From: Halobacillus faecis
GTDB lineage: Bacteria > Bacillota > Bacilli > Bacillales > Halobacillaceae
Assembly: GCF_007991335.1 (NCBI RefSeq)
Contig: NZ_BJYD01000023.1
Location: 62,001 to 126,000 of the forward strand
DNA: 64,000 bases
Reading direction: 5' to 3'
Shown here: positions 27,061 to 35,996 of the stretch, piece by piece
Layout: every line of letters starts with the position of its first letter
Numbering within the stretch: position 1 is the stretch's first letter
Program-made: the position numbers and the translations under genes
Notes under the pieces: model-generated
What the model was told of the DNA's origin: nothing
The model's database searches: none
What the model saw: only the letters and a program-made list of their open reading frames with translations

Positions 27061-27822
27061 ATGATGTTACAGAAATTCGGATTCACTCAGTATGAAAGCC
27101 AAGTTTTTGAAGTTCTTACAGCAAGTGAAGAGCCTATGGATGCCACATCCATCGTCAAATATTCACAAGTTCCAAAATCAAAGATCTATGAAGTCCTGCA
27201 GCGCCTTGTAGAGAAAGGGCTAATTCTCACTTCTTTTCAAGAAAGAAAAAAACTTTACACCGCCCTTTCACTGGACACAACGATTGAAAAGCTGACGACT
27301 GAATTTCAATCCAACATAGATGAAATAAGAAATTCAACTTTTAAACTTCATGATTCGGATGAACGTGTGTGGACCATCCAAAATGATGCTTCCATCAACG
27401 CTTTATTAAAAGAGCGGATCCAAACCGCAACGGAGGAAATCCTCGTGACTGGATGGAGTGATGAATTGGCTCCCCTACTTCCCCTTCTGGAAGAAAAAAA
27501 GAAAGAGGGAATAAAAGTAGAGCTTCTTTCTGTCGGGGAACTGGATTCAGGAAAACTGCATGCCCATGTCCTCCTTCCCGATGAAAAACACGAAGCCCTC
27601 GAAAGGCACAAGCTTATGATCATTGATCACGAGGAGATTTTATTTGCCGGTGTGGAGGGTGATGCCTTCCAAGGCATTCATACTTTATCCAAGCCATTAG
27701 TGAAGTTCTTTACTGAATTCTTCTATCATGATGTCGCTTTGACTGAAATTACGAAGAAATACGAAGGAATACTCATGGCCGATGAAGAAATCAAGGACAT
27801 TTTAATGAAATTAAGGTACTGA
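27061..27822 (+). CDS. TrmB-family transcriptional regulator
   Basis: 253 residues. N-terminal winged helix (LQKFGFTQYESQVFEVLT, then ATSIVKYSQVPKSKIYEVLQ and LVEKGLI), a short coiled linker, and a C-terminal domain with the phospholipase-D-like TrmB effector pattern (EILVTGWSDELAPLLPLLEE and HKLMIIDHEEILFAGVEG). TrmB proteins usually sense sugars or metabolites. Start at 27061 or 27064 after GCGAGGTAC. A neighbouring MFS exporter on the other strand is a plausible target. Confidence 0.88.
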   Translation: MMLQKFGFTQYESQVFEVLTASEEPMDATSIVKYSQVPKSKIYEVLQRLVEKGLILTSFQERKKLYTALSLDTTIEKLTTEFQSNIDEIRNSTFKLHDSDERVWTIQNDASINALLKERIQTATEEILVTGWSDELAPLLPLLEEKKKEGIKVELLSVGELDSGKLHAHVLLPDEKHEALERHKLMIIDHEEILFAGVEGDAFQGIHTLSKPLVKFFTEFFYHDVALTEITKKYEGILMADEEIKDILMKLRY

Positions 27823-27831
27823 TTTTCCATC

Positions 27832-27863
27832 AAAAAAAGGCATCCAATAAGGACGCCTTTTTT
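27832..27863. terminator. Bidirectional terminator
   Basis: AAAAAGGCATCC/GGACGCCTTTTT with one mismatch and a 5-base loop, between convergent genes. Confidence 0.8.
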
Positions 27864-28103
27864 CTATACCTTTTCTACCACATAGGCTTTCTTTTCACGA
27901 AAATACTTTTCTCCATCTTCAGAGGAATGTTCAAAAAAACCTTCGAATGAATCGACCACTTTATACTCCCTTTCAGGTTCTGTGAATAGTTGTGAATCGT
28001 TGTTAGAAAGAACAAGCACATCTGTTGTGGATACAAAACTGTCTAACTCTTTTGCCTTGTAATTTTTACCGACTTCTACATCGCTTAAACGATATTGTGT
28101 CAT
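27864..28103 (-). CDS. Small hypothetical protein
   Basis: 79 residues, starting MTQYRLSDVEVGKNYKAKEL after AAAGGTGG. Acidic, with predicted alternating strand and helix; no membrane segment, no cysteine. Not recognised. It lies 66 bp downstream of the kinase-like gene on the same strand, so the two may be cotranscribed. Confidence 0.65.
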   Translation of the reverse strand: MTQYRLSDVEVGKNYKAKELDSFVSTTDVLVLSNNDSQLFTEPEREYKVVDSFEGFFEHSSEDGEKYFREKKAYVVEKV

Positions 28104-28169
28104 GATTACATTCCACCTTTCTAGTTCAGGGTTTTCCCAGAAAAATGGATGACCAAACAACACAATCGT

Positions 28170-28766
28170 CTAAATCGGCAGCAGCCTTTTGCGATACAAA
28201 CGTATGATAAATTCTATAAAAAATCGAGGGAATTTTTTCGGGACATAACGGCGCTGATAAAAGGTTTCATACGCTTTTTTCAAATCACGCCAATGCGGAC
28301 AATCAAACTCCTGTGTAAAGCGAACCACATCAATCACTTTCACTTCACCATCGGTAGTAAGCAGGATATTCTTTAAATGAGTATCAGAAGGGTTGAAACC
28401 TAACCGGCACGCAAACTCAAGCGCCTCGTCTACACGTCGGACCATCTCTTCTGTAATGGCAACTCCACTGACGAGACAGTCATAAAAAGTGATGCCTTCC
28501 ACGTACTGCATCGTCAAATAACCTTCTCCTTTTTCATGAAAAGCTGGAAAAAACTCATGGTTGTTCAACTTTTCATAAACTTCCCCTTCAATATGGGCGA
28601 GGTCCTCGTAACCTGGATAAAAAATCTTAACCGCTATGTCTGTCCCCTTCAATCGGTAGACCACGGCACTTCTTCCCTGACCAATCCACTTTAATTCTTG
28701 AGGGACGACGATGGGACGATCCCCATCGAACTGTACTTTTCCAACCAAATCTTTGATATTCCCCAT
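28170..28766 (-). CDS. Protein-kinase-like protein (YrzF-like)
   Basis: 198 residues, a compact kinase fold. Glycine loop WIGQGRSAVVYRL (about 28), lysine in IAVKIFYPGY (about 47), Glu in HIEGEVYEKL, hinge LTMQYVEGITFYDCL, and a non-canonical catalytic loop GFNPSDTHLKNILLT with metal-binding VIDVVRF in place of HRD and DFG. The key Asp residues are kept, so activity is possible. B. subtilis YrzF is the closest I can recall, but the substrate is unknown. The C-terminal lobe is short. Confidence 0.8.
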   Translation of the reverse strand: MGNIKDLVGKVQFDGDRPIVVPQELKWIGQGRSAVVYRLKGTDIAVKIFYPGYEDLAHIEGEVYEKLNNHEFFPAFHEKGEGYLTMQYVEGITFYDCLVSGVAITEEMVRRVDEALEFACRLGFNPSDTHLKNILLTTDGEVKVIDVVRFTQEFDCPHWRDLKKAYETFYQRRYVPKKFPRFFIEFIIRLYRKRLLPI

Positions 28767-28844
28767 AAAGATTCTCCTCTATGAAAAAGCCGTTTTATTT
28801 ATATCATTATACCAAAATTATCAGAAAAAGAAGCGTATTTTTGT

Positions 28845-28874
28845 TTGACATTGATAATCATTATCAATTATTAT
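28845..28874 (+). promoter_or_regulatory. Sigma-A promoter with overlapping Fur box
   Basis: -35 TTGACA at 28845-28850 and -10 TATTAT at 28869-28874, spacer 18 bp. The spacer is filled by TTGATAATCATTATCAA (28851-28867), a perfect 17-bp palindrome matching the Fur consensus. Iron-loaded Fur would block this promoter. Confidence 0.9.
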
Positions 28875-28903
28875 TGTTTTAACACCTTGAAAGGAGAATG
28901 GCT

Positions 28904-29290
28904 ATGGAGAATACCTTAACCGTTCTACAAACGTTCACATATGAAAAAGGCAACCAAGATTGTACATGTTATGAAATCATTGAGTTTGTCCAAGGCGATC
29001 ACCTTCACATCCTCGAAGACCCCTTTTATGTAGATCATGCAGGCTGGTATATTGCTGTCAGAAAAAATGATGCTGACCCTTTTTATATGTCCATCCCTTT
29101 TATTGATGAAAAGTATGAAGACCGTTCCCTCTATACAGAAATGGACCTTGAATTAGCGATCCTTGTGCATCAGCACCAAATCGATCAGTCCCTTGTCTAT
29201 AAGAATAAATCGGATTTCCTTTACCATAAAAAAGAACTTGATCGTTTAAAGATGATGCATCCAAGAGATATGTTAGCTAATCAGCTTTAA
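28904..29290 (+). CDS. Fur-regulated protein of unknown function
   Basis: 128 residues. It begins MENTLTVLQTFTYEKGNQDC, 8 bp after AAGGAG (the ATG two codons earlier abuts the site). Acidic, soluble, with Cys-x-Cys (DCTCYEIIEF) near residue 20 and a histidine-rich stretch (DHLHILEDPFYVDHAGWY, then VHQHQIDQ). No domain recognised. The Fur box on its promoter says it is made under iron starvation. The Cys and His residues might bind metal (inference). It is a single-gene unit ending before the SASP terminator. Confidence 0.75.
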   Translation: MENTLTVLQTFTYEKGNQDCTCYEIIEFVQGDHLHILEDPFYVDHAGWYIAVRKNDADPFYMSIPFIDEKYEDRSLYTEMDLELAILVHQHQIDQSLVYKNKSDFLYHKKELDRLKMMHPRDMLANQL

Positions 29291-29320
29291 GCGTTTCCCA
29301 AATAAGTTACGATATTGAGA

Positions 29321-29346
29321 AAAAGAGGCGCCGGACAGCGCCTCTT
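29321..29346 (-). terminator. Terminator after the SASP gene
   Basis: AAGAGGCGC/GCGCCTCTT arms with a 6-base loop, overlapping the SASP stop codon, then a TTTT tract on the minus strand. Confidence 0.8.
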
Positions 29347-29602
29347 ACTTTTGACTTTGTTCCATTTGTTGTTGAGCTCTGCGAATTAATTCTTTTACCA
29401 TCCGCCCGCCGATCTGACCGCCGATTCTACCTGCATCCCTTGTAGACAAATCACCATTGTTGCCTTTTTTCAAGGGGATTCCCTGTTCCTCTGCCACTTC
29501 ATATTTCGTTTGATCTGGAGAGGATGACTGAAGGAGTTCAGCTTTCATTTGATCGAGCCCTACTCTTGCTTCCGGAACAAGCAGTTTATTTTTTCGAGCC
29601 AT
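29345..29602 (-). CDS. Alpha/beta-type small acid-soluble spore protein
   Basis: 85 residues. NKLLVPEARVGLDQMKAE, then KYEVAEEQGIPLKKGNNGDL and STRDAGRIGGQIGGRMVKEL: both SASP signatures, including the GPR protease cleavage region around EVAEEQGI. These proteins saturate spore DNA and protect it. Start follows the upstream gene by 2 bp, so both come from one transcript, probably forespore-specific (sigma-G type control is inferred, not seen). Confidence 0.95.
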   Translation of the reverse strand: MARKNKLLVPEARVGLDQMKAELLQSSSPDQTKYEVAEEQGIPLKKGNNGDLSTRDAGRIGGQIGGRMVKELIRRAQQQMEQSQK

Positions 29603-29604
29603 CC

Positions 29605-29811
29605 TCAGTCACGCTGCTTTCCTTTTTTGATATCCTCACCCTTATGGCTGATCAACTGTCCGTTTTCATCCACTTCATCAATCTTTGCGTCGTACGTACC
29701 TTCAGTGAGCGTGTCGGATACCTGCTCCTGTGTAATGGATAAGCCCTGTGAACTGAAGTCGTCCGTGTTTTGTCTAGGATTACGCCGGGGGTTATTTTGT
29801 TTTTGTTTCAT
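29605..29811 (-). CDS. Small DUF4025/YozQ-like protein
   Basis: 68 residues beginning MKQKQNNPRRNPRQNTDDFS after GGAGGAGTT. The central run QVSDTLTEGTYDAKIDEVD resembles the DUF4025 (YozQ) family of Bacillus; the assignment is tentative. Basic N-terminus, acidic centre, no cysteine. Cotranscribed with the SASP gene, which suggests a forespore role. Confidence 0.65.
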   Translation of the reverse strand: MKQKQNNPRRNPRQNTDDFSSQGLSITQEQVSDTLTEGTYDAKIDEVDENGQLISHKGEDIKKGKQRD

Positions 29812-29937
29812 ACATAACTCCTCCTTTGCGCTTAGCTTTTGCATGTTTGAACAACCCATTCGTTGTAAGCTTTTGCCTGTTGAAAAGATGGATAAAAACC
29901 GAGCATCATTCCAAAATAAGCAATAGGAGGTGTGCTT

Positions 29938-30075
29938 ATGAGTAAGAAAAGTAACGCATTCAAAAGAAATGCCGGCAATACGGTAAACCCACAGGGACTT
30001 TCTGAAGATGTCGCCGATCAGCAACCTCGCTCTCAGTTAGAACAAAAAGCAAAAAAAGCGAATGCTAAACGCTAA
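29938..30075 (+). CDS. sspL: Small acid-soluble spore protein SspL
   Basis: 45 residues, starting MSKKSNAFKRNAGNTVNPQG and ending EQKAKKANAKR. The NPQG...QLEQKAKKANAKR pattern matches SspL of B. subtilis (VTPQG...ELEERAKKSNTKR), a minor forespore protein. The ribosome-binding site AGGAGG is 7 bp before ATG. Divergent from the SASP pair. A terminator overlaps its stop. Confidence 0.85.
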   Translation: MSKKSNAFKRNAGNTVNPQGLSEDVADQQPRSQLEQKAKKANAKR

Positions 30076-30106
30076 AAAGCTGACATTTACTTGTCAGCTT
30101 TTTTTG
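30074..30106. terminator. Bidirectional terminator
   Basis: AAAAAGCTGACA/TGTCAGCTTTTTTT with a 6-base loop, between sspL and the convergent HpaB-type gene; overlaps the sspL stop codon. Confidence 0.88.
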
Positions 30107-31526
30107 ATAAGAACGGTTGAATGGTTTCCAACGCATGATTGTCATCATAATTCTGATAAATGGTTTGTGAAAGCCGGACAGGATCTCCGAAGAAAAATCG
30201 TTCGTAAAGCGTTTGTCTTGAACCAAAACTGCTCATCGTCAAATCCCAGGCTAACCGAAAAAGGGAAACTCGATCTTTCCCGCTCACATCGACCCCTTGC
30301 AAAAAATGGTCAAGTTGCTTTCCGACCTCTCCTTCAAAATCCGCCTTTTGTGGAATTGACATCATCCCGCTTGCACCAAGGATTTGAAGGATCTCAGCAA
30401 ATCTCGGATAGGATTCTTGGTATTGATTTACAGCCACATATAGCGGTTGCTTTGCAGGAACCATAATCCCTGAAGCATCAACAGACGCTTCCTGTTCGGA
30501 CTTGATGGCAAGGGCCTTCATAACTTCCAACCCTTTGACTATTTCCACTACTTTACTTTGAACATGTTGATAATCACCGATTTGAATGGTGTCCACAATT
30601 CCCTGAGCGATTCCTAAGAGAAATTCAGTCTTAATGATCTGTCTTGAAACAATTTGATGTAGCGTAAAAGGAACAAATTTCCCCTGCACATACAGACGGG
30701 TCGCTGCTCGGATATTGTCGTGGATGAAGACACGCTCCCATGGAACGAGTACATCATCAAAAATGACGATCGTGTCCATCTCTTCAAATCGTGAGGATAA
30801 AGGATAATCATAAGATGGACCAGGGTTGGCGAACGATTCTCTACATATAAACTTTAACCCTTTCGTATCGCTCGGAATAGAAAAGCAGTAGGCGTGCGCA
30901 TTATCCTGTGCACCAGGGGCGGAAAAGACAATGATCTCATCCGTTATTCCTCCTTGTGTTGCCAGAAGCTTAGCTCCTTTAATAATCAAACCTTTGTCGG
31001 TCCGGTCCATGATCCGAGCATTGGTGACATCCTCTTCTAAAAAAGCTAACTTTGAACGGTTACTTTGAGGGTTAACAAATGTATGGGTGAACGATAAATC
31101 ATTCTCTCGAGCATATTCATAAAATTGCAAAAGCCGTTCAGGGTAACAATTCGCTTCTCCGTCCAAAACATCAATGGATGCGGCAAAGGCAGCGAGTACG
31201 GTGTTCATGTAATCCGGGCTTCTCCCCATCACTCCACCAGAATGAAGAGCCCACCGTTGAATCATCTTCCTCCTTCTTTCTAAATCCCCTTTCGTTCTTG
31301 GAATTAAGTAAGACAGCCCCAAACGGTTCCCTGTCGTTTCCGAGGAAAAAGTCATATCATCTTGATTATCATATTGAAGATCGTAGAGTTCCGACTGGCT
31401 GCTGATGATCCCTTTAAAAGCAGGGTGTTCAGAAATCTTTCCCGTCACTTTATCACCGGCCACCCACACTTCTGCGTGTATCGCGTCAATCCGTTTTATA
31501 TAATCTTTTCCTGAAATCACCGGCAT
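30087..31526 (-). CDS. HpaB-type flavin-dependent monooxygenase (4-hydroxyphenylacetate 3-hydroxylase oxygenase component)
   Basis: 479 residues starting MPVISGKDYIKRIDAIHAEV after AGGAGTG. Typical HpaB features: FSSETTGNRLGLSYLIPRTK, HTFVNPQSNRSK and the flavin-contacting region PWERVFIHDNI (about 285). Two-component enzymes of this type hydroxylate phenols using FADH2 supplied by a separate reductase (HpaC). No reductase gene is adjacent. It may belong to the YoaI-like subgroup of unknown substrate. Monocistronic. Confidence 0.88.
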   Translation of the reverse strand: MPVISGKDYIKRIDAIHAEVWVAGDKVTGKISEHPAFKGIISSQSELYDLQYDNQDDMTFSSETTGNRLGLSYLIPRTKGDLERRRKMIQRWALHSGGVMGRSPDYMNTVLAAFAASIDVLDGEANCYPERLLQFYEYARENDLSFTHTFVNPQSNRSKLAFLEEDVTNARIMDRTDKGLIIKGAKLLATQGGITDEIIVFSAPGAQDNAHAYCFSIPSDTKGLKFICRESFANPGPSYDYPLSSRFEEMDTIVIFDDVLVPWERVFIHDNIRAATRLYVQGKFVPFTLHQIVSRQIIKTEFLLGIAQGIVDTIQIGDYQHVQSKVVEIVKGLEVMKALAIKSEQEASVDASGIMVPAKQPLYVAVNQYQESYPRFAEILQILGASGMMSIPQKADFEGEVGKQLDHFLQGVDVSGKDRVSLFRLAWDLTMSSFGSRQTLYERFFFGDPVRLSQTIYQNYDDNHALETIQPFLSKKADK

Positions 31527-31611
31527 GATATCACTCCTGATTTTCGCAATCACTGAAAATAACTGATATCATACCATATTAATTTGGCGGGGAATTGTGC
31601 TTTATAGACAA

Positions 31612-31653
31612 GAAAAAGAAACGCCTGGAGGGCTCACACTCCCGACGTTTCTC
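31612..31653 (-). terminator. Terminator after aceA
   Basis: Nested arms AAACG/CGTTT and GGAGG/CTCC with a T/C-rich tail on the minus strand; imperfect. Confidence 0.6.
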
Positions 31654-31672
31654 ACTCATTCATTGGATCCAG

Positions 31673-32968
31673 TTAGGAAGAAGGGCTAACGGTTTCCGTG
31701 TTGAATTGTTCGGTTTCTGTGGACCCTTTCAATGCAGTTGTAGAAGATGTTCCACCTGAGATCACTTGAGCGACTTCATCAAAATATCCTGTTCCAACCT
31801 CACGCTGATGTCGTGTCGCTGAATATCCATGAATTTCGCTCGAAAACTCTGCCTGCTGTAGTTCTGAATAAGCTTCCATACCACGATCTTTATACTGACG
31901 AGCAAGTTCAAACATGCCGTGGTTCAAGGCATGGAACCCTGCCAATGTGACAAATTGGAACTTGTATCCCATTTTTCCTAATTCCCGCTGGAAGTTTGCA
32001 ATTGTTTCATCATCCAGCTTCTTCTTCCAGTTGAAAGAAGGAGAGCAGTTATAAGCCAATAGCTTCCCTGGGTATTGTTCGTGAATGGCTTCTGCAAAAC
32101 GACGGGCCTCATCCAGGTTAGGCTCCGATGTTTCACACCAAACAAGATCAGCATATGGCGCATAAGCCAAACCACGTGCAATCGCCTGATCCAATCCAGA
32201 CCTCGTTTTGAAGAAACCTTCAGCCGTTCTCTCACCAGTAATGAATGACGCATCATATGGGTCGACGTCGCTCGTAATCAGATCCGCTGCATTCGCATCG
32301 GTTCTTGCAATGATAATCGTCGGTGTCCCCATAACATCCGCAGCAAACCTTGCGGAAATCAAATTTCGAACCGCCGTCTGTGTCGGCAAAAGGACTTTTC
32401 CTCCAAGGTGACCACATTTTTTCTCCGAAGAAAGCTGATCTTCAAAGTGAACGGCTGCAGCCCCCGCTTCAATCATTCCTTTCATCAACTCAAACACATT
32501 CAACTGCCCACCAAAACCAGCTTCGGCGTCTGCCACAATAGGCGCAAACCAGTCGATATCGTCTTTGCCTTCCATATGGTGAATTTGATCCGCTCTTTGC
32601 AAAGCTTGATTTATCCTTTTCACCACTTGCGGTACACTGTTAGCCGGGTACAAACTTTGATCAGGATACATGTGCCCTGAAAGGTTGGCATCAGCCGCCA
32701 CTTGCCAGCCACTCAAATAGATAGCCTTCAGTCCCGCTTTCACCTGCTGCATCGCTTGGTTCCCTGTCAAAGCACCTAACGCGTGGACATAATCTTCCTC
32801 GTTCATTAACTTCCAGAGCTTTTCAGCACCTTTTTCCGCTAAGGTATGTTGAATATCCATGGATCCTCTTAACCGAATGACCTCTTCGGCTTCATATGGT
32901 CTTTGCACCCCGCTCCATCGACTCTCATCCTGCCATTGGTGACGCAACTTTTCTATACGCTCATTCAT
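31673..32968 (-). CDS. aceA: Isocitrate lyase
   Basis: 431 residues. Splits isocitrate to glyoxylate and succinate. Active-site loop [15 protein letters not shown] holds the catalytic KKCGH cysteine (about residue 185). Other conserved runs are [40 protein letters not shown] and YNCSPSFNW. 13 bp after aceB, so the glyoxylate shunt genes form an aceB-aceA operon, letting the cell grow on acetate or fatty acids made by the fad operon. Confidence 0.97.
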   Translation of the reverse strand: MNERIEKLRHQWQDESRWSGVQRPYEAEEVIRLRGSMDIQHTLAEKGAEKLWKLMNEEDYVHALGALTGNQAMQQVKAGLKAIYLSGWQVAADANLSGHMYPDQSLYPANSVPQVVKRINQALQRADQIHHMEGKDDIDWFAPIVADAEAGFGGQLNVFELMKGMIEAGAAAVHFEDQLSSEKKCGHLGGKVLLPTQTAVRNLISARFAADVMGTPTIIIARTDANAADLITSDVDPYDASFITGERTAEGFFKTRSGLDQAIARGLAYAPYADLVWCETSEPNLDEARRFAEAIHEQYPGKLLAYNCSPSFNWKKKLDDETIANFQRELGKMGYKFQFVTLAGFHALNHGMFELARQYKDRGMEAYSELQQAEFSSEIHGYSATRHQREVGTGYFDEVAQVISGGTSSTTALKGSTETEQFNTETVSPSS

Positions 32969-32981
32969 TATGAAATCCCCC

Positions 32982-34574
32982 TTAAGATAAATGGTTATAA
33001 GCTTCTAAAGTTAAAAACTCAGCAAACTCATCGTTTCGAATCAGTTGGTCAAACAACTGAGCGGCTTCCATATAGGAACCTTTTTCAAAAGCACTCTCTC
33101 CAACTTCCCAGCGTATCGCTTCCATCTCTTCTTCTTTTAACGATGCGTAAAGCTCGATCGTGATCTCCCGGCCATCTTTTAAGATGCCTTTCGGATGTCT
33201 AATCCACTGCCATACTTGGGCTCTCGAGATTTCAGCAGTTGCCGCATCCTCCATCAAATGATGGATCGGTGCTGCACCTCTGCCATCCAGCCACGATGCC
33301 ATATATTGAATACCAACATTAATATTTGTTCTTAAGCCCTGCTCTGTAATAGATCCTTCAGGTACTTCGAGCAATTGTTCTGCACGGTAAGAGACGGTCG
33401 CTTGATCTTTTTGAATTTGGTTTTCATCACGCATATGTTTGTTAAAGATATCCATCGCTGTCTCTACCATGGCCGGGTGGGCGACCCACGTCCCATCATG
33501 CCCATCTTTCACTTCCCGCTCCTTATCTGCACGTACCTTTTCAAAAGCAGCGTCGTTTTTCTCTTTATCATTTTTCACTGGTATTTGCGCCGCCATCCCG
33601 CCCATAGCATGAGCGTTTCGCTTGTGACAGGTTTGAATCGTTAACCTCGAATAAGCTCTCATAAATGGAACAGTCATCGTCACATCTGCACGGTCAGGCA
33701 GTAAAAAGTTTTCATCATGACGGAATTTTTTCAAGTAGCTGAAAATATAATCCCAGCGGCCACAGTTTAATCCAGCGGAATGATTCCTTAATTCATAAAG
33801 GATTTCATCCATCTCAAATGCAGCTAAAATCGTTTCAATCAAGACAGTCGCTTTCACTGTACCTTGTGGGATGTTCAGATAGTCTTGAGCAAAAACAAAC
33901 ACATCGTTCCACAACTTCGCCTCTCGATGATTTTCAAGCTTCGGTAAGTAAAAATACGGCCCTGAACCATTTTCTATAAGTTTTTTTGCATTATGGAAAA
34001 AGTAGAGACCAAAGTCCACGAGACTACCTGAGAGCCGTTCCTGATTGTATGTCATATGCTTTTCATCTAAATGCCATCCACGTGGACGTACTTTGAGTAC
34101 AGCGGTCTTTTCGTTTAACTCATATACTTTCCCGTTTCGATTTTCAAAACGAATGTCTCTTCGAATCGCATCTCTCAAATTAATCTGGCCGTGAATCGTA
34201 TTCAACCAGGTCGGAGAATTCGCATCCTCAAAGTCAGCCATGAATACCTTCGCCCCGGAATTCAGGCCATTGATCACCATTTTCCGATCCACAGGCCCTG
34301 TAATCTCCACCCGACGATCTTTAAGATCGTCAGGTATGGATGATATCGTCCAGTCAGAATTCCTGATATGTTCTGTTTCTTTTAAGAAATCAGGCCGCTC
34401 TCCTTGATCGATTATCTTTTGGGTCTCGATCCGATCTGCAAGTAACTGTTTTCTTTTATCATTGAATTTTTCATGCAATTGAACGATAAAGGATAATGCC
34501 TCGTCTGTTAAAATCTCTGCAAATCCGTCGTGCATCGTTCCATGAATTTGTATTCCAGACAATTTGGTTTCCAT
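32982..34574 (-). CDS. aceB: Malate synthase A
   Basis: 530 residues, usual length for isoform A. Condenses glyoxylate and acetyl-CoA to malate. Seen: [16 protein letters not shown] with the catalytic acid pair, [56 protein letters not shown] and [13 protein letters not shown]. First gene of aceB-aceA. A small zinc-ribbon gene lies 70 bp upstream on the same strand and could be cotranscribed. Confidence 0.97.
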   Translation of the reverse strand: METKLSGIQIHGTMHDGFAEILTDEALSFIVQLHEKFNDKRKQLLADRIETQKIIDQGERPDFLKETEHIRNSDWTISSIPDDLKDRRVEITGPVDRKMVINGLNSGAKVFMADFEDANSPTWLNTIHGQINLRDAIRRDIRFENRNGKVYELNEKTAVLKVRPRGWHLDEKHMTYNQERLSGSLVDFGLYFFHNAKKLIENGSGPYFYLPKLENHREAKLWNDVFVFAQDYLNIPQGTVKATVLIETILAAFEMDEILYELRNHSAGLNCGRWDYIFSYLKKFRHDENFLLPDRADVTMTVPFMRAYSRLTIQTCHKRNAHAMGGMAAQIPVKNDKEKNDAAFEKVRADKEREVKDGHDGTWVAHPAMVETAMDIFNKHMRDENQIQKDQATVSYRAEQLLEVPEGSITEQGLRTNINVGIQYMASWLDGRGAAPIHHLMEDAATAEISRAQVWQWIRHPKGILKDGREITIELYASLKEEEMEAIRWEVGESAFEKGSYMEAAQLFDQLIRNDEFAEFLTLEAYNHLS

Positions 34575-34644
34575 TGAATCGCCACCTCTGTTGTATACTA
34601 ATAAGAAATAAAAACCACTGATATATAACAGTTAACCCAAAAAA

Positions 34645-34755
34645 TTATTCGTCTTTTTTGGAAAGGCAACGATCACATTCCATCATGTAATTGTAAGTAT
34701 GACCTTCGATTTTAGAACCACACTGCGGACAAGGGACATTTTGTTGTTTTTTCAT
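34645..34755 (-). CDS. Tiny zinc-ribbon protein (YhfH-like)
   Basis: 36 residues: MKKQQNVPCPQCGSKIEGHT, then NYMMECDRCLSKKDE. Two CxxC pairs form a rubredoxin-knuckle zinc ribbon, as in the YhfH family. Start ATG follows GGAGGAGCTAAA. Inverted repeats in its upstream region (ATAACAGA/TCTGTTAT, about 34782-34806, and ACAGT-TT-ACTGT just beyond) could be operator sites. Function unknown; possible link to aceB by position only. Confidence 0.7.
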   Translation of the reverse strand: MKKQQNVPCPQCGSKIEGHTYNYMMECDRCLSKKDE

Positions 34756-34880
34756 TTTAGCTCCTCCTTTGTTATAACAGAACTTATTTTGTTTATCTGT
34801 TATGGTACAGTTTACTGTGAGAACCACAAAATTGCAACCGTTTTCTGAAAGTTTTTTAAATTTAGGCATTTGCCGGATAC

Positions 34881-34916
34881 AAAAAAGGCGCTGTCATAAG
34901 GGTTCAGCGCCTTCTT
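34881..34916. terminator. Terminator
   Basis: AAGGCGCTG/CAGCGCCTT with an 11-base loop and flanking A and T runs, about 90 bp after the LysR gene. Confidence 0.75.
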
Positions 34917-35006
34917 TATCATTGAATTTCCTTTTGTTTGATCCCTAAAAAAGGTCATTCACACTGTTTTGTCTAAATAAACTGTTTTAATACAGTTGGG
35001 ATTTCC

Positions 35007-35888
35007 TCATTTTTTCTCATCAAGAAGCTCGATGAACTTCTCCAACGAGGGAGATAACCACTTCTTTTGGTGATGAATGACTTGGATATAAAAAGTCAAT
35101 TCTTCATGATCAAAATCCAAGACAGAAAGACTCCCATTCTCAATTTCCTTGTCTACTGTCATTTCCGGAAGCATTGCAATCCCCAGTTCGTCAATCACAC
35201 ATTGCTTGATTGCTTCAAGACTTGTAAATGAAATCACAGAGCGGGGTTGGACTGCACGTTTTTTTAAAAGTCTCTCCAGCATATTTCTATAGGAGCAATC
35301 TTTTTCTGTCAGAATGAGTGTTTCATCCTCTATACATCGCAAGTCTATTCCGTTCTCACCAACAAGCGGGTGCTCCTTAGCAGCAACCATGACCAATCTT
35401 TCTTTTCGGAGAAGGTAAGTTTTCAAATGAGGATGTTTCACTTCTTCATCCAGAACCACAGCGAGGTCATAATGGCTTTCTAACACACCCTCCTTGAGAT
35501 TTGGACAGAGTCCGGATTCTAACTGAATTCGTAAGTCAGGATTTTGTTCTTTAAAGGCTTTCAATGATTTGGAAATGAAATAAGCCGCTAAGGATTCGAC
35601 AGCTCCGATTCTCACTGTTCCTCGCATTTGAACACGATCTGAAAGCTTTGTTTCCGCTTCTTCCATTAAATCGATAACCTGATCGACATAATAGAGGAGC
35701 TGTTCGCCAGACTGGGTTAAACGCATGATCTGTCCAGCACGCTCAAAAAGCCTCACCCCATAGTAATCTTCGAGTTTCTTTATTTGTGTCGTCACACTGG
35801 ACTGGGCATAACCAAGCTCTATCCCCGTACGGGTATAGCTCCCCCACTTAGCCACTTCTTTAAATGTATAAAAATAGGATAGATCCAT
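35007..35888 (-). CDS. LysR-family transcriptional regulator
   Basis: 293 residues. N-terminal helix-turn-helix (FKEVAKWGSYTRTGIELGYA, SSVTTQIKKLEDYYGVRLFE), C-terminal periplasmic-binding-like effector domain (RIGAVESLAAYFISKSLKAF, then DLAVVLDEEV and VMVAAKEHPLVGENG). Start ATG at 35888 after GAGGTG. Divergent from the flavodoxin-fold reductase gene 108 bp away, which is its likely target. Confidence 0.93.
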   Translation of the reverse strand: MDLSYFYTFKEVAKWGSYTRTGIELGYAQSSVTTQIKKLEDYYGVRLFERAGQIMRLTQSGEQLLYYVDQVIDLMEEAETKLSDRVQMRGTVRIGAVESLAAYFISKSLKAFKEQNPDLRIQLESGLCPNLKEGVLESHYDLAVVLDEEVKHPHLKTYLLRKERLVMVAAKEHPLVGENGIDLRCIEDETLILTEKDCSYRNMLERLLKKRAVQPRSVISFTSLEAIKQCVIDELGIAMLPEMTVDKEIENGSLSVLDFDHEELTFYIQVIHHQKKWLSPSLEKFIELLDEKK

Positions 35889-35996
35889 AAGCACACCTCA
35901 ATCATTTTTTACAATAGTTATTATCGATAAGTATAGATAACAATGATGTCATGTTCAATGATATACTCTTTCTAAAAGCAAAGGAGGCAGCATTGA

